64,000 bases of DNA from Cervus elaphus (taxonomy: Eukaryota > Chordata > Mammalia > Artiodactyla > Cervidae). Location of the stretch: NCBI RefSeq assembly GCF_910594005.1, contig NC_057835.1:46338001-46402000 (forward strand), written 5' to 3'. Both the position numbers and the translations under genes were made by a program. Positions 47,445 to 58,091 of this stretch are shown here, one piece after another (the stretch's first letter is position 1; each line of letters begins with the position of its first letter). The notes beneath the pieces are model-generated. The model saw only the letters and a program-made list of their open reading frames with translations, searched no databases and was not told the DNA's origin.

Positions 47445-47695
47445 ATTCCCCCGCCCCCGCCACTGTGAACTCCTTAAATAACAGAACCTAGGTTTTTCGG
47501 TGCTCATATTTCTAGGGCAAGCACAGCACCTGGCACTTACTGCTGCGTCACTTCAGTCGTGTCCGACTCTGCGCAACCCCACAGACGGCAGCCCATCAGG
47601 CTCCCTGTCCCTGGGATTCTCCAGGCAAGAACACTGGAGTGGGCTGCCATTTCCTTCTCCCGGCACTTATTAAATGTGTGTTAAGTGAATATTGA
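47445..47695 (+). repeat. L2-type LINE 3' end, split by a Bov-A
   Basis: GTGAACTCCTTAAATAACAG ... GCACAGCACCTGGCACTTA, then after the insertion TTAAATGTGTGTTAAGTGAAT: the L2 3' terminus order. Confidence 0.6.
47540..47661 (-). mobile_element. Bov-A SINE monomer with TSD
   Basis: CTGCTGCGTCACTTCAGTCG, GACGGCAGCCCATCAGGCTC, CCATTTCCTTCTCC. Flanked by GGCACTTA at 47532-47539 and 47662-47669 (exact 8 bp, part of the L2 target). Confidence 0.9.
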
Positions 47696-47713
47696 GTAAA
47701 TTGAGGCATTAAG

Positions 47714-47924
47714 AAAAGGAATCTCCTGGTGGCTCAGACAGTAAAGAACCCGCCTGCAATGCGGGAGACCTGGGTTCGATCCCTGGGTTGGGAAGGTCCC
47801 CTGGAGAAGGGAAAGGCTACCCACTCCAGTATTCTTGCCTGGGAAATTCCATGCACAGAGCAGCCTGGTGGGCTACAGTCTGTGGGGTTGCATAGAGTCA
47901 GACATGACCGAGCAGCTAACACTC
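47714..47924 (+). mobile_element. Bov-tA SINE
   Basis: AATCTCCTGGTGGCTCAGAC, GGTTCGATCCCTGGGTTGGG, AGAGTCAGACATGACCGAGC. The box-B-like sequence is intact. Confidence 0.94.
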
Positions 47925-48217
47925 CAGTTACCACAGACAAGAGAAAGTCTGAAGCCCGCAGGCGTTAGTGGGAGAAGACTATCCATCCACATAGTGTACA
48001 ACCACCTACAGTCATGTTCTCAGGTTTCCAAAAGCTGCTTCCCCTATATCATCTTTCATAGGTTTCACTGTATTTCTTACTGCATCTGAATTTTTAGCAA
48101 CAGTTCCCGTCTGCACAATATCTTGAGCTGAAATTAGTTCCAGTTTTGTCATCTTGATCACATCTTTCACAGAGAGCTTTTTTTTTTTTCATGTTGGAAA
48201 TCTAAGACATTGTTGAA

Positions 48218-48424
48218 TGTGAAAGTGAAGTGAAAGTGTTTAGTCGTTCAATGTGTCCAACTCTTTGCAACCCCAAGGACTGTAGCTCACCAGGCTCCTC
48301 TGTCCATGGAATTCTCAGGCAAGAATACTGGAGTGGGTTGCCATTCCCTTCTTCAGGGGATCTTCCCCACTCAGGGATCAAACGTGGGTCTCCTGCATTG
48401 CAGGCAGATTCTTTACCGTCGGAG
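48218..48424 (-). mobile_element. Bov-tA SINE (left arm of an inverted pair)
   Basis: GTGAAAGTGAAGTGAAAGTG, CTCAGGCAAGAATACTGGAG, GGATCAAACGTGGGTCTCC, CAGATTCTTTACCGTCGGAG. Its head faces the head of the next element. Confidence 0.94.
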
Positions 48425-48433
48425 GTTAGCTAG

Positions 48434-48648
48434 CATTTTCCTTGGTGGCTCAGAGGGTAAAGCGTCTGCCTGCAATGAGGGAGACCCAAGATCGATCCCT
48501 GGGCCGGGAAGATCCCCTGGAGAAGGAAATGGCAACCCACTCCAGTATTATTGCCTGGAGAATCCCATGGATGGAGGAGCCTGGTAGGCTACAGCCCACA
48601 GGGTCGCAAAGAGTCGGACACGACTGAGCAACTTCACTTCACTTCACT
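48434..48648 (+). mobile_element. Bov-tA SINE (right arm of an inverted pair)
   Basis: CATTTTCCTTGGTGGCTCAG, GCAACCCACTCCAGTATTAT, AAAGAGTCGGACACGACTGA, tail CTTCACTTCACTTCAC. Starts about 10 bp after the opposite-strand copy. Confidence 0.94.
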
Positions 48649-49324
48649 CATTTATTTAAGAAATATGTATTGAGTGTCTACTACATGCCAAGCATTGTTC
48701 CAGGTACACTATGAAATAGAAGAGACAAAAACCTGTGCTCTGTGTCTGGCTCTGGGCTGGGTGTTTTCTACACATATCTTGTTAAATCCCACGTTGTGAA
48801 AATTAACTTGCCAAGTGTCATGATGCGCTTTAGCTTAGTGGGGGAAAACGTCTGATTTACATTCACCTCTTTTAACTCTATTTTGAATGGCAAAAGGGGC
48901 CATCATATTATCACTAACTATGCCATATCCCTGTATAGATTATAAAATTTACCAAACCCCTTTTGTGGCTCTCAGCTCTTCATTATCGAGCATGGAGTAG
49001 GCTCTCATGAAAACTGCACCCTAACCCATGGATTTCATCCAACTCTCCCTGTTTATTGAGTGAGGTGACTAATAGTATTTAGTGCCCGGGCAGCAACTTG
49101 AATAAGACCGTTAAAGGTCCTGGGTGCCTGGGTTCTTGTAACTCTTGTTGTTGTTAAGATGACAACCACATGGCATAGGACTTCAAGACTCTTCAATTTG
49201 ATTTCTAATCCCTGTTTACTCTGGGAACTACTGAAGAGTAATGATGAAATTTTAAATCTAAAAATTTTCCTACTTAAATAGTATTTTTAAAAACACACAG
49301 TAAGATATTGTTTTTCTGTGGTTT
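48649..49324. other. Intergenic; short L2-like piece only
   Basis: 48650-48720 (AATATGTATTGAGTGTCTAC, GCCAAGCATTGTTCCAGG) is an antisense L2 3'-end remnant. Nothing else recognised. Confidence 0.5.
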
Positions 49325-49520
49325 AAAAAGAAAGATAACATAAAATTTACCATCTGAACCATCTGAAAGTATTCAGTTCAGTAGGGTTGAGAAAAGGTTG
49401 TGAAATAGATCTCCAGGACTTTATCATCTTGCAAATCTGAAACTCTTGTACCCATTAAGCAACTCCCCTTAACCTCCCTCCCTGGAATATTCTTACAGGG
49501 CTTTCAGATACAGAGTTTAT
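49325..49520 (-). mobile_element. Old L1 3' UTR-like remnant
   Basis: GATAACATAAAATTTACCATC, CAGTTCAGTAGGGTTGAGAA and CTCTTGTACCCATTAAGCAA match a common L1M 3' UTR segment. Strand by recall. Confidence 0.5.
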
Positions 49521-50254
49521 AGAGTTTGACCCTTTTTTCTTGTACAGGTCTCTAAAAGCCCAAGGAGAAAATAGCATAGGCAAAACACTTCTGTGTTTCT
49601 CTGTGAGTTATCTCACTCATCTGTAAAAATCAGTGGCTGTTGGAGAGCCCCCTGAATGCCTTCAGGTCTTTAACAGATAACTCTGCCTTTAGTCATGCCA
49701 GGAAGTTGAAGTCTTTTGCCTGTTTGTGAGTTTTGGAAGAACATCTAGAAACAGGTTCTAGGAGACAAAAGGGCCTTGCAGCTGTGGGCTCACCCACTGC
49801 CTCCCAGTGCTGGCGTTCTCACCCTCACACTGCAGACTACAGCACGTGGCTTGCACTTACATCGTTCCAGTGGCAGAAGTCTCACACCTGAGGCCAGCGC
49901 TCCTTCCTTGCCTTTCCTTTACGGTTGCTATAGATTCTGAGAAAATGTCACAAAACTGCTTTCCCACATGCCTGAAAGTATTTGGAATTACCTGTCTGGT
50001 CTGATTCTGTGTCTTAACTGCTTCAGGCTTGCTTTCTTTTCTCCTAGATGCAATCAGAAAATACTGAATTTAGGAAATAGTAAAAGAAAATATTTCCAAT
50101 GAGCAGAATATTAATATGTGACAACTGAGCTTTCCCTATCGGTAGGGTTCATTCATGCATTCGACAGACAGCAATACAAGTAACAGCTTGATGCGGGATA
50201 GAACCTAAAAGCTGGGAGACCTACTAGTGGGATACATTTCTTTGTTTGGCTTGG
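49521..50254. other. Intergenic, nothing recognised
   Basis: No named repeat and no coding region with splice or family support. Confidence 0.5.
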
Positions 50255-50596
50255 GTTTTTTAAATTTATTATCTTATTTATTTAATTTTCGGCTGCACTG
50301 GGTCTTCATTGATGCATGCAGGCTTTCTCCAGTTGAGGCAAGAGGGGGCTTACTCTCTAGTTGCTGTGCTTGCTCGGGCTTCTCTTTGCAGTGGCTTCTC
50401 TTGTTGCTGAGCACCGGCTCTAGGGCTCTTGGGCTTCAGTAGTTGCAGCTTGCGGGATTTAGAGTGCGGGCTCAGTAGTCGTGGTACACTGGCTAGGTGC
50501 TCTGCAGCATGTGGAATCTTGCCAGACCAGGGATCGAACCTATGTCCCCAGCATTGGCAGGTGAATTCTCAACCACTGAACCACCAGGGAAGTCCT
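50255..50596 (-). mobile_element. CHR-2-type SINE, full length
   Basis: TTATTTATTTAATTTTCGGC, TGCACTGGGTCTTCATTGAT, CCAGACCAGGGATCGAACC, GCATTGGCAGGTGAATTCTC, ACCACCAGGGAAGTCC. Confidence 0.92.
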
Positions 50597-51667
50597 GGTT
50601 TGGTTTCTTGTCTTCTCAAAATCTCCAATGACATCCTCCCTCCCATTCTTAGTCCATATGATTCAGGTAAAGTTGCCCCACAACTGCCTTTATAGGCAAG
50701 GATGTCATCCCCACCATGGTACTGATGGAAGCCACCGCATTACCCCTCATCCTTGGCTAAGGCTTTGGGAATTGCCTCTTGCGAGATATGGGTTTCCAGA
50801 GAAAGACCCAATACTAGGTGCCAGAATGTAAATTTTAAATACAGGATCATGGTCAAAGAGAATCAAAGTGAACAGGTTGCAATGAAGGTCACTGGCTCAA
50901 TCTGATTGGAAGGATAGCTGGGAAATAATTAGATATACTAAGTAGTATAAAAATAAAAGTGAGATTTTATTAAGAAACTACTAATGGATAAAGAAAATAT
51001 AAAGGCAGACCTAACCCAGAAAACATTTGTAAAGAATTAAGAATCAAATAGAAGTCTTATATATCTGAAATGTATTGAAACTTTATTTTTTCACACAAGA
51101 ATGTAACATGCTATTTCCATATTGAGCCCCGTGTGTGTGTTTTGTCTTTTTTTTTTTTTTTTTTTGCAGTGTTGCTACAGTAATACCTTCTATACAGACA
51201 GTTGATGTATCCATCGCCTATTTCAAAAAGTATTTGTGGACATTTCAAAGTGAACGGTGCCTCTGAGTTGAAGATTAACTTGTTTAGAAGACTATGTGCT
51301 GCCAAAAATACCAAACCAAAAATAATTTAAAAAAAATAAGCAGCTCAAACTTTGCTGATCTTTACGCTAACCTAATCTTTCTTACGGCTATCTACTTTTG
51401 AAGCTCCATTAACTCTATCCTGCACAGGCTACTAGGGAAGTAGCTTTCCAGTTTTTTGACCCTGACACACATACAAAATACTTTATATGGAAGTTTAGAA
51501 TAGACATTTACATGTATACATATGACAGAGAAAAAGTGTTATGAAATACTGCTTTCCTTTACTATTTGCAAGTCACTAATATTTTCTATTCCATTCCCTT
51601 CTACTTCATCCTCTTCTATTCCCTCTATTTGTTTTGGTCTAACCTATTTCACTTTAAAATGTCACTT
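50597..51667. other. Intergenic; poly(T) tract
   Basis: A poly(T) run of about 20 at 51149-51168. I see no element attached that I can name. Confidence 0.5.
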
Positions 51668-51905
51668 GGGGGGCTTCCTTGGCGGCTCAGTGGATAAGAA
51701 TCTGCCTGCCCATGCAGGAAACATGGGTTCAATCCCTGATCCAGAAAGACCCCACATGTGCTGAAACTCCTGAAGTCTGAGTTCCTGAAAGCCGGTGCTC
51801 CACCAGAGAAGCCACCACACTGAGTAGCCCGTTAACCACAACAGAGAAAAGCCCTGTGCAGCAAGGAATACCCAGCACAGCCAAAGATATAAATGAATGA
51901 AAATT
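51668..51905 (+). mobile_element. CHR-2-type SINE
   Basis: GGGGCTTCCTTGGCGGCTCA, GGTTCAATCCCTGATCCAGA, CCGGTGCTCCACCAGAGAAG, GCCCTGTGCAGCAAGGAATA, CAGCCAAAGATATAAATGAA. Sense orientation. Confidence 0.9.
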
Positions 51906-52079
51906 AGTTTTTCATGTCATTTTTGACTCACGAAGTTGATTTCACAACTTACTAGTTGATCTTCATGAATAGTTTGAAAAATACTGCCCTAGTCTATGGT
52001 GCAGCAAAGGATGAAAACCAGAAAGGTTTTCTCTCTGGACCTGGCTCAAGAACTTTGCCAATATATTTCAGATTATTTC

Positions 52080-52240
52080 CATACTTCTTTTTCATTCATT
52101 CACTTATTCCCTCATTTCACTTATTAGAGGAATAGCTATGAAGTCCCTACCATGAGTTGGGCACTTGAGTCCATTATTAGGAAAACAGTGATGGGCAGGC
52201 TAGATTCCAGAGCTCACAGAACTAACCAATTCTAATGAAA
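52080..52240 (-). repeat. L2-like LINE 3'-end remnant
   Basis: ATTCATTCACTTATTCCC, GAAGTCCCTACCATGAGTTG, GAAAACAGTGATGGGCAGGC and AGCTCACAGAACTAACC follow the antisense L2 terminus. Confidence 0.55.
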
Positions 52241-52552
52241 CTCGAGTCAGAGGAGATCTAAACCCCAAGAGAGGTGCAGTGGTGGTGTGAGGAAGGAGGT
52301 CAAATGTGCCCTTACATCACGGCACTGGGGGAATCACTTACTCAACAGTTTCTTGGTGGTAACAATGAATGCAATTTTCAGAAAAGAATGCAAATACAGA
52401 AAGCTGTATTTGGTTCTGCTAATAGACGAGGAATGAACACAGTCTCTTCACTGCTGCTAATCTGAAAATGTTGGGTGGGGAACACAAATTATTACAATAG
52501 TGCAACAGATTCACATAACCATTTTGAGGTGTAGAGAGTTAAGGGATAGTTA

Positions 52553-52825
52553 CAGAGAAGGCAATGGCGACCCACTCCAGTACTCTTGCCTGGAAAATCC
52601 CATGGATGGAGGAGCCTGGTAGGCTGCAGTCCACGGGGTCGCAAAGTGTCGGACACGACTGAGCGACTTCATCTTCATTTTTCACTTTCATGCATTGGAG
52701 AAGGAAATGGCAACCCACTCCAGTGTTCTTGCCTGGAGAATCCCAGGGACTGTGGAGCCTGGTGGGCTGCCGTCTATGGGGTCGCACAGAGTCGGACACG
52801 ACTGAAGCGACCTAGCAGCAGCAGC
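52553..52825 (+). mobile_element. BOV-A2 dimeric SINE with exact TSD
   Basis: Two BovA monomers (about 52555-52670 and 52696-52808) joined by a TTCATTTTTCACTTTCATGC linker, ending in AGCAGCAGCAGCA. The exact 12-bp TSD AAGGGATAGTTA lies at 52541-52552 and 52826-52837. Low divergence, so among the younger insertions here. Confidence 0.97.
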
Positions 52826-53359
52826 AAGGGATAGTTAAATACAGGGGAAATGGAGACTGTAAGTAGGAGGAAACGGCAGAAAATGAGGGCAAACATTGGG
52901 GAAGGAGCCTGGTTGTGGGCAAATATTTTTGCAGACTAGGAAGAGATTTGAGTATTTTTATCAGGTTGAGGGAAAGGAACCAGTGGAGAGGTCAAGATAG
53001 GTTATGATTAATTGATGTAGTAAGGTGTTGGTGGATCTGGGGATAAGGTGAGGAAGGGATAGAGTTCATCTGGGAAAGAGTAACTAGCCTGCTGACCATT
53101 TTATGGATAAAACAAAGCATTAACAGTCAAAGTCTGCAATATTATTAAATTTATTACAAAGAGCAAAAAAATATTATTTGATATGGTGGGCATGTTTTCA
53201 TTAGCTACCTTTTCTCATTTTCTTGAATGACATAGTGGTAGCAAGTTGTCCTGAAATTACTTCTTCAGTTATAAGTCCTCCTGCGTCATCCCTTTATTTC
53301 ATTGATTTTTTTTTCCTTTGGGCCTGCCAAAATGACATCATCTTTCACGCGTAGCCCTT

Positions 53360-53590
53360 TATTTTTAAACTTGTACTTGAAGAATAATATATACATAGCA
53401 ATGTAAAGGAAACAAAAGTGTACAGCTTGATGAATTGTTCACAAAATGAGTACATCTGTGTACAGCATGTAGCCCTTTTAAGAAACAACATTACCAGCAC
53501 TCCAGAAGATTGACATCTCCAGACCCCTACCAGTTATTCTCTCTCCATCCAAGGGTAACCACTACCCTGACTTCCAACAAGGGGTACACT
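53360..53590 (-). mobile_element. Old L1-like 3' UTR remnant
   Basis: TGTACAGCTTGATGAATTGTTCAC, AGAAACAACATTACCAGCAC and TCTCCATCCAAGGGTAACCACTACCCTGACTTC match a frequent mammalian L1 3' UTR segment. It continues past the CHR copy at 53590. Confidence 0.55.
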
Positions 53591-53737
53591 TCTTTTTAAA
53601 GTCTTTATTGAATTTGTTACAATACTGTTTCTGTTATTTATGTTTTGGTCTTTTTTAGCTCCCCGACCAGGGGTCCAACCTGCAACCGCCTGCATCGGAA
53701 GACAGAATCTTAACCACTAGACTGCCGGTTAAGTCCC
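53590..53737 (-). mobile_element. CHR-1-type SINE with near-exact TSD
   Basis: TTTTTAAAGTCTTTATTGAA, CCCGACCAGGGGTCCAACC, CTAGACTGCCGGTTAAGTCCC. Flanked by AAGGGGTACAC (53579-53589) and AAGGGGCACAC (53738-53748). Confidence 0.92.
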
Positions 53738-53748
53738 AAGGGGCACAC

Positions 53749-55064
53749 GTTTAGACAAGAAAATAATCTAAGCTCTGTAACAGATAAATAAATCCACGTG
53801 CATGAAGGTATTTCTTTAAAAGTTGTCCAAACAAGGAAACTATTTCCAATCTGTTCTCAGTTGTTTACTCAAATGCTTCCCTCACTCCTATATTGTTTGC
53901 CCAGTTGGAGTAAAAGTGAAGAGTAGACCAATCAGAAGGCTTTTTCCTGGAAGACTCCCCTTAGAAACAAACATTTTGAAATGCAATGGGAGAAAGAATT
54001 GAAACCAAATGTGAACCACCTTTTATATAATAAGTAACCTGTATCTGGCTATCGTATACATCTGCATTTTGGTATCTTTTTCTAAAGCCCAGGATATATT
54101 TTCATATTACTTCCAAAATGAAACTCTAAAAACTACAGAAAAGTCAAAACAATCCACAGTTACTACCTAGAGAAACCACTGTTTATAACAGTGAAATACA
54201 GGAAACATCTTAATGTCCATGAACAGTAACATTTCAATGCCCATCAATTTGTAAGTGAAAAAAGTGTCAGAACTATTAGGATAAAACTATTTCACTCATG
54301 TTAAAAATGCACAGGTGAAAAAAAATTTGGACATTTATTTTTTTAATCCAAAACCACCTTCTTTGATCTCACATAGACATGATTTAAATGTTTTTTTCAG
54401 AGTAATTAAGAACACTTTAATACTTTGAGAGACAATGCTATTTGAGAACAATGACAAAGGCTTATTTTTCATTTATTCAATGCACATGTATTAGTAAATA
54501 ATGCTTTGGAAGCCAACACTCAAATGTCTTGTGGAAACATCAGGTATTTAGATATTACATATAAAATATATTATGTACTAATTCATAATTTTCAGCATGT
54601 CATTCTCTTTTGTCATTAAAGTGTTACCAAGCCAAGTGTGACTTATTCAGATATATTATATGAGAAGCTGACCTGGAGATTCAACTAGAGTAGTTACCAG
54701 TGAGGAGAAGGGAGTGAAGAAGAGGGAGTGGGGGGGGGAGAGGAGAAAGAGAGAAGGGAGGATCAAGAATGAGATGAAATTTTCTTTCCACATAAGTATC
54801 AATATTTACCTGTATTATTGCATTTACACATATAATTGTAATTGTTTACTTCAGGTCTCTTCCACTAGATTACACACTCTTTAAAGGTAAGGATAATGCC
54901 TTACTCCCTACCTTCTAGGATACTGCTCAGCACTATACCTGAGCCAACATTTACATAATGGTTCCTAGAAACCCATAGTAGTACCTGAATATTTTCAAAA
55001 GCAGGTCCTTTTTTAAAATGGATATTTCCATCTGAATGATTTATTTAGCAACTGTGGAAGATTT
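53749..55064. other. Intergenic; purine tract and L2 scrap
   Basis: 54700-54775 is a G/A-only-rich tract (GGGAGTGGGGGGGGGAGAGG). 54865-54950 (ACACTCTTTAAAGGTAAGGA, ATACTGCTCAGCACTATACC) resembles an L2 3' end. No gene seen. Confidence 0.5.
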
Positions 55065-55560
55065 TCTTTTCCAAAGATGACCACCAAGATATGTTCCATC
55101 CCTCACATCTCCTTGTTTGGTAAGGTGACACTCCTCCCATCAAACAGTGTGGCCAGTGTCCCCACCTCTCAAACCTGGGCCAACCTCTGTGATGGCCTCA
55201 ATCAATACAATCCAGTGGCGAGTGGTGCCATATGATTTCCAAAGATAGGTCAGAAAACGCCTTGGACTTCTGCCTTGTCCTCTTGGGACACTTGCTCTTG
55301 GAAGCCGGCTGTTGTGCAAGGAAGCCAAGCTGGCTTACGGAGAGGCCACATGCAGGTGTTCCAGCCAACAGCCCGAGCTGAAGTCCCAGTTTCAGCCAGC
55401 ATCCACTGCTAGACGTGGGAGTGAATCTCTGGATGACGCTCCTGGCCCCAAGCTGCTCTCAGCTGATGCTGCGAGGAGAAGGAAAAGGGTGTCCTCCCTG
55501 TGCCCTATCCAAATTGTAGATTCAGGAGCATAATAATTGTTTTAAGCCACCTATACATAC
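55065..55560 (+). mobile_element. MLT1-like (ERVL-MaLR) LTR remnant
   Basis: CCAAAGATGACCACCAAGAT, CATCTCCTTGTTTGGTAAGG, TGGCCTCAATCAATACAATCC, GACACTTGCTCTTGGAAGCC, GCAGGTGTTCCAGCCAACAG, then TAATTGTTTTAAGCCACCTA, the usual MaLR end motif before CTAAGTTTTGGGG. A solitary LTR with no internal retroviral genes nearby. Its right end is replaced by the Bov-tA at 55563. Confidence 0.6.
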
Positions 55561-55562
55561 CT

Positions 55563-55778
55563 ATGGGCTTCCCAGGTGGCGCAGTGGTAAAGAATTCACC
55601 TGCCAACGCAGGAGACACAAGAGATGTGGGTTCAATCTCTGGGTCAGAAAGATGCCCTGGAGAAAGAAATGGCAACCCACTTCAGTATTCTTGCCTGGAG
55701 AATCCCATGAACAGAGGAGCCTGGCGGGCTACAGTCCACGGGGTCACAAAGAATCAGACACCACTGAACATGCACGCA
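55563..55778 (+). mobile_element. Bov-tA SINE
   Basis: GGGCTTCCCAGGTGGCGCAG, a short duplication at GGAGACACAAGAGATGTGGG, CTTCAGTATTCTTGCCTGGA, AAAGAATCAGACACCACTGA. Confidence 0.94.
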
Positions 55779-56299
55779 CTACACCCTATACTTCCCTGTA
55801 CTAACAGGTAGCTCGCTGTGCCGCAGTAAGTGAGCAGAACAGATCCCACTAGTTCACACGCCAATGGAAACGGAGGGAAGGCTCAGGGCCTTCAGAATCC
55901 CCCCCAATTCCTTCTCTTTCCTGTTCTTAATCCAGGTGTATTGAGGAGCATCATGGAAATGGAAGTAGGATTAGAAACAGCAGGATGAGCCAAAACTAGG
56001 ACAAACAGTCCCTGGAAAATTAATTAGAGCCCATTAAATTTCAAACAGAAACACTAAAAATGCATTTGTGATGCCTGGATTTTTTTTTCTTTTTTTCCTG
56101 AGGGAGGAGGCAGAAAGCAGTATTTTCAGTGATCACCAAATGATTGTGACAACCTCTTCTAATGTCTTATTGATATGTTAAGAAACATGTTATAGGTATG
56201 GGAAGTTTAATTATCTAATGCTGGTATTCTGTGATCTTGTAATGAAGGACCTGTTGACTTGCTGTGGGACGATTTGCCTAAACTAACTGAATAATCAGT
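55779..56299. other. Intergenic, nothing recognised
   Basis: No named element. Confidence 0.5.
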
Positions 56300-56710
56300 G
56301 TGGACAGAATGTGGTTACCGACCTCATCAACACCTTTGACACAGTAAATCATATTGTGCTGAAAAAATGACATAGGAGTGAAATGTGCGACACAAGCACG
56401 GATGAGTTAACTGGCTGGCTCACGGACATAGGCTGCTTTCTTTCCTGGGAAATTACGTGTGACAGTTAAATTAACCTTAAGGGACTTGGAGGCTGGCAGA
56501 GATTTGCATATTTTTTTTCCTATTCTTTATTTATGAACTGCCAAGTTCTTTCTAGAGTACAACAGTGGACTTTTATATTAACAATGAAATACATTATTTG
56601 GGAGGAAGCACTGAAAAATGAGATTGAAGAAACCAACTTGGGTCTTATCAACCATTTCAATCTGTGAAAATACCGCAGGGTTTAACCTTGGGTGGAACTG
56701 CTTTGGCTTT
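56300..56710 (+). mobile_element. Possible ancient CR1/L2-clade reverse-transcriptase remnant
   Basis: Two conceptual peptides resemble successive RT motifs of CR1/L2 LINEs: DLINTFDTVNHIVL (56321-56362; family pattern AFDTVxHxxL) and IPQGLTLGGTALAF (56670-56711; family pattern VPQGSVLGPLLF). They lie 336 bp apart in order, with stops and probable indels between. Nothing else is intact. The resemblance could be chance. Confidence 0.35.
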
Positions 56711-58082
56711 TCAGTGAAGATAAAATGTAAGCTATTTTTTTTTAATTAAGAACAAAAGGTCTAAATTAGATCCTAATTTTCCTTTTATTCCCATTTAAGT
56801 CAAACTACCTATTTTTGACTTTGAAAATGGCAGCTGTCAAGTTCACAAGTAGTCTGACTTTGGCCAACAGGGGTGTACTTTAGTCATCCAACTGAACAAA
56901 CGTGAGCCTTTCTACTTACTCTCTGGAAGTGGGATACCCGTTCTGATAAAGTTGGAAGAATTGGACATTGAGACCCTCTGCTCCTCCCTCTAATGTTTCC
57001 TTCCTGTTTTCTGTCTTCAACTCTGAGTGCAAGCTAATTTAAACAAACTACAAATCTGAATCCTAATCACATTTTTAAAAAGAATGTCAAGAATATTGCA
57101 TTATGTGGCACTTATATATTATGGTTATAAAGAACATTTAGCAACTAGAGAGATCTTATTGTATAGAACAGTACCCCAAACTGTAAGTAATTGTGATTAC
57201 AACTACACAAAGAAGTTGATTGGAAACGGAAGGAAACATTTTAAAATGCTAACAATGATTGCATTATGATAGTATATTAATTTTTCCTTATTTTTCTCTA
57301 CATTCTGTATATATATAAATGATAACGTAATTGCTAAGTTAACTGTACCTGTTAATAAAACTGGAAGAAAAGGAAAGGTGGGGGGAACCAATTGGTAAGT
57401 ACTTAATGCTTAAATCCAGCAGGAGAGAATAGAGACCATTTTGAGCTACAGGCTAATATTAAGTGACACACCAGGATGGAGAAAGTCTTGACAGAGGTCC
57501 TTCCCGTGTCGTATCACTCAGATTCAACAGGCACACACACACAGAGACGACTTCCATCGTAACAGTGGGCACATTCCCCTTACAGATAAACTACTCCCAA
57601 TCCTAATTTTCCTCAAAAGAGTCTTTGCCTGACTTCTCCAGCTAATACCTCCACATTTTCAACCCTTCACACAAAGTGGAGTTTTAAAAAGGCATTCTGT
57701 TTATAAGGAGGTATGAATGATATCCTACTTTTTCATTTAGAAAAGGGCAAATGCAGGGATTGCAAGGCTGTTTTTGAGGAAATGAGAATCAGTCTACATG
57801 AAGAGCAATGAAGAATAAATGAAGATGTGATACTGTCAGAGCTAAGTTTGGTTTTGAGAGAAAAAAAAAACTAAAACTAGCATAGGAAAGCCAGTAAGTG
57901 GTAGAAGTGGAATTTGCAAAATAGATGTAATTGAACCACAAACTTTAGAGACAAGAGTTGATACAAACAAAAGTTAGGCTTTGAACAAAAATCAAATTAA
58001 CCTGAAGTGGTTGGGAGAAAGGGGGTATTCTGTGTTTCCCAAGTGGTCTGGAGCTAGGTATCTGCAGCCTTTATGATCTGCT
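56711..58082. other. Intergenic, nothing recognised
   Basis: AT-rich; a short CA tract at 57532-57542. Confidence 0.5.
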
Positions 58083-58091
58083 CTTCTCTCA

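Noticed and set aside
47760..47790. tRNA-like sequence with a GGTTCGATCC box B in SINE heads
   Set aside because: It belongs to the tRNA-derived part of Bov-tA. No complete cloverleaf gene is present.
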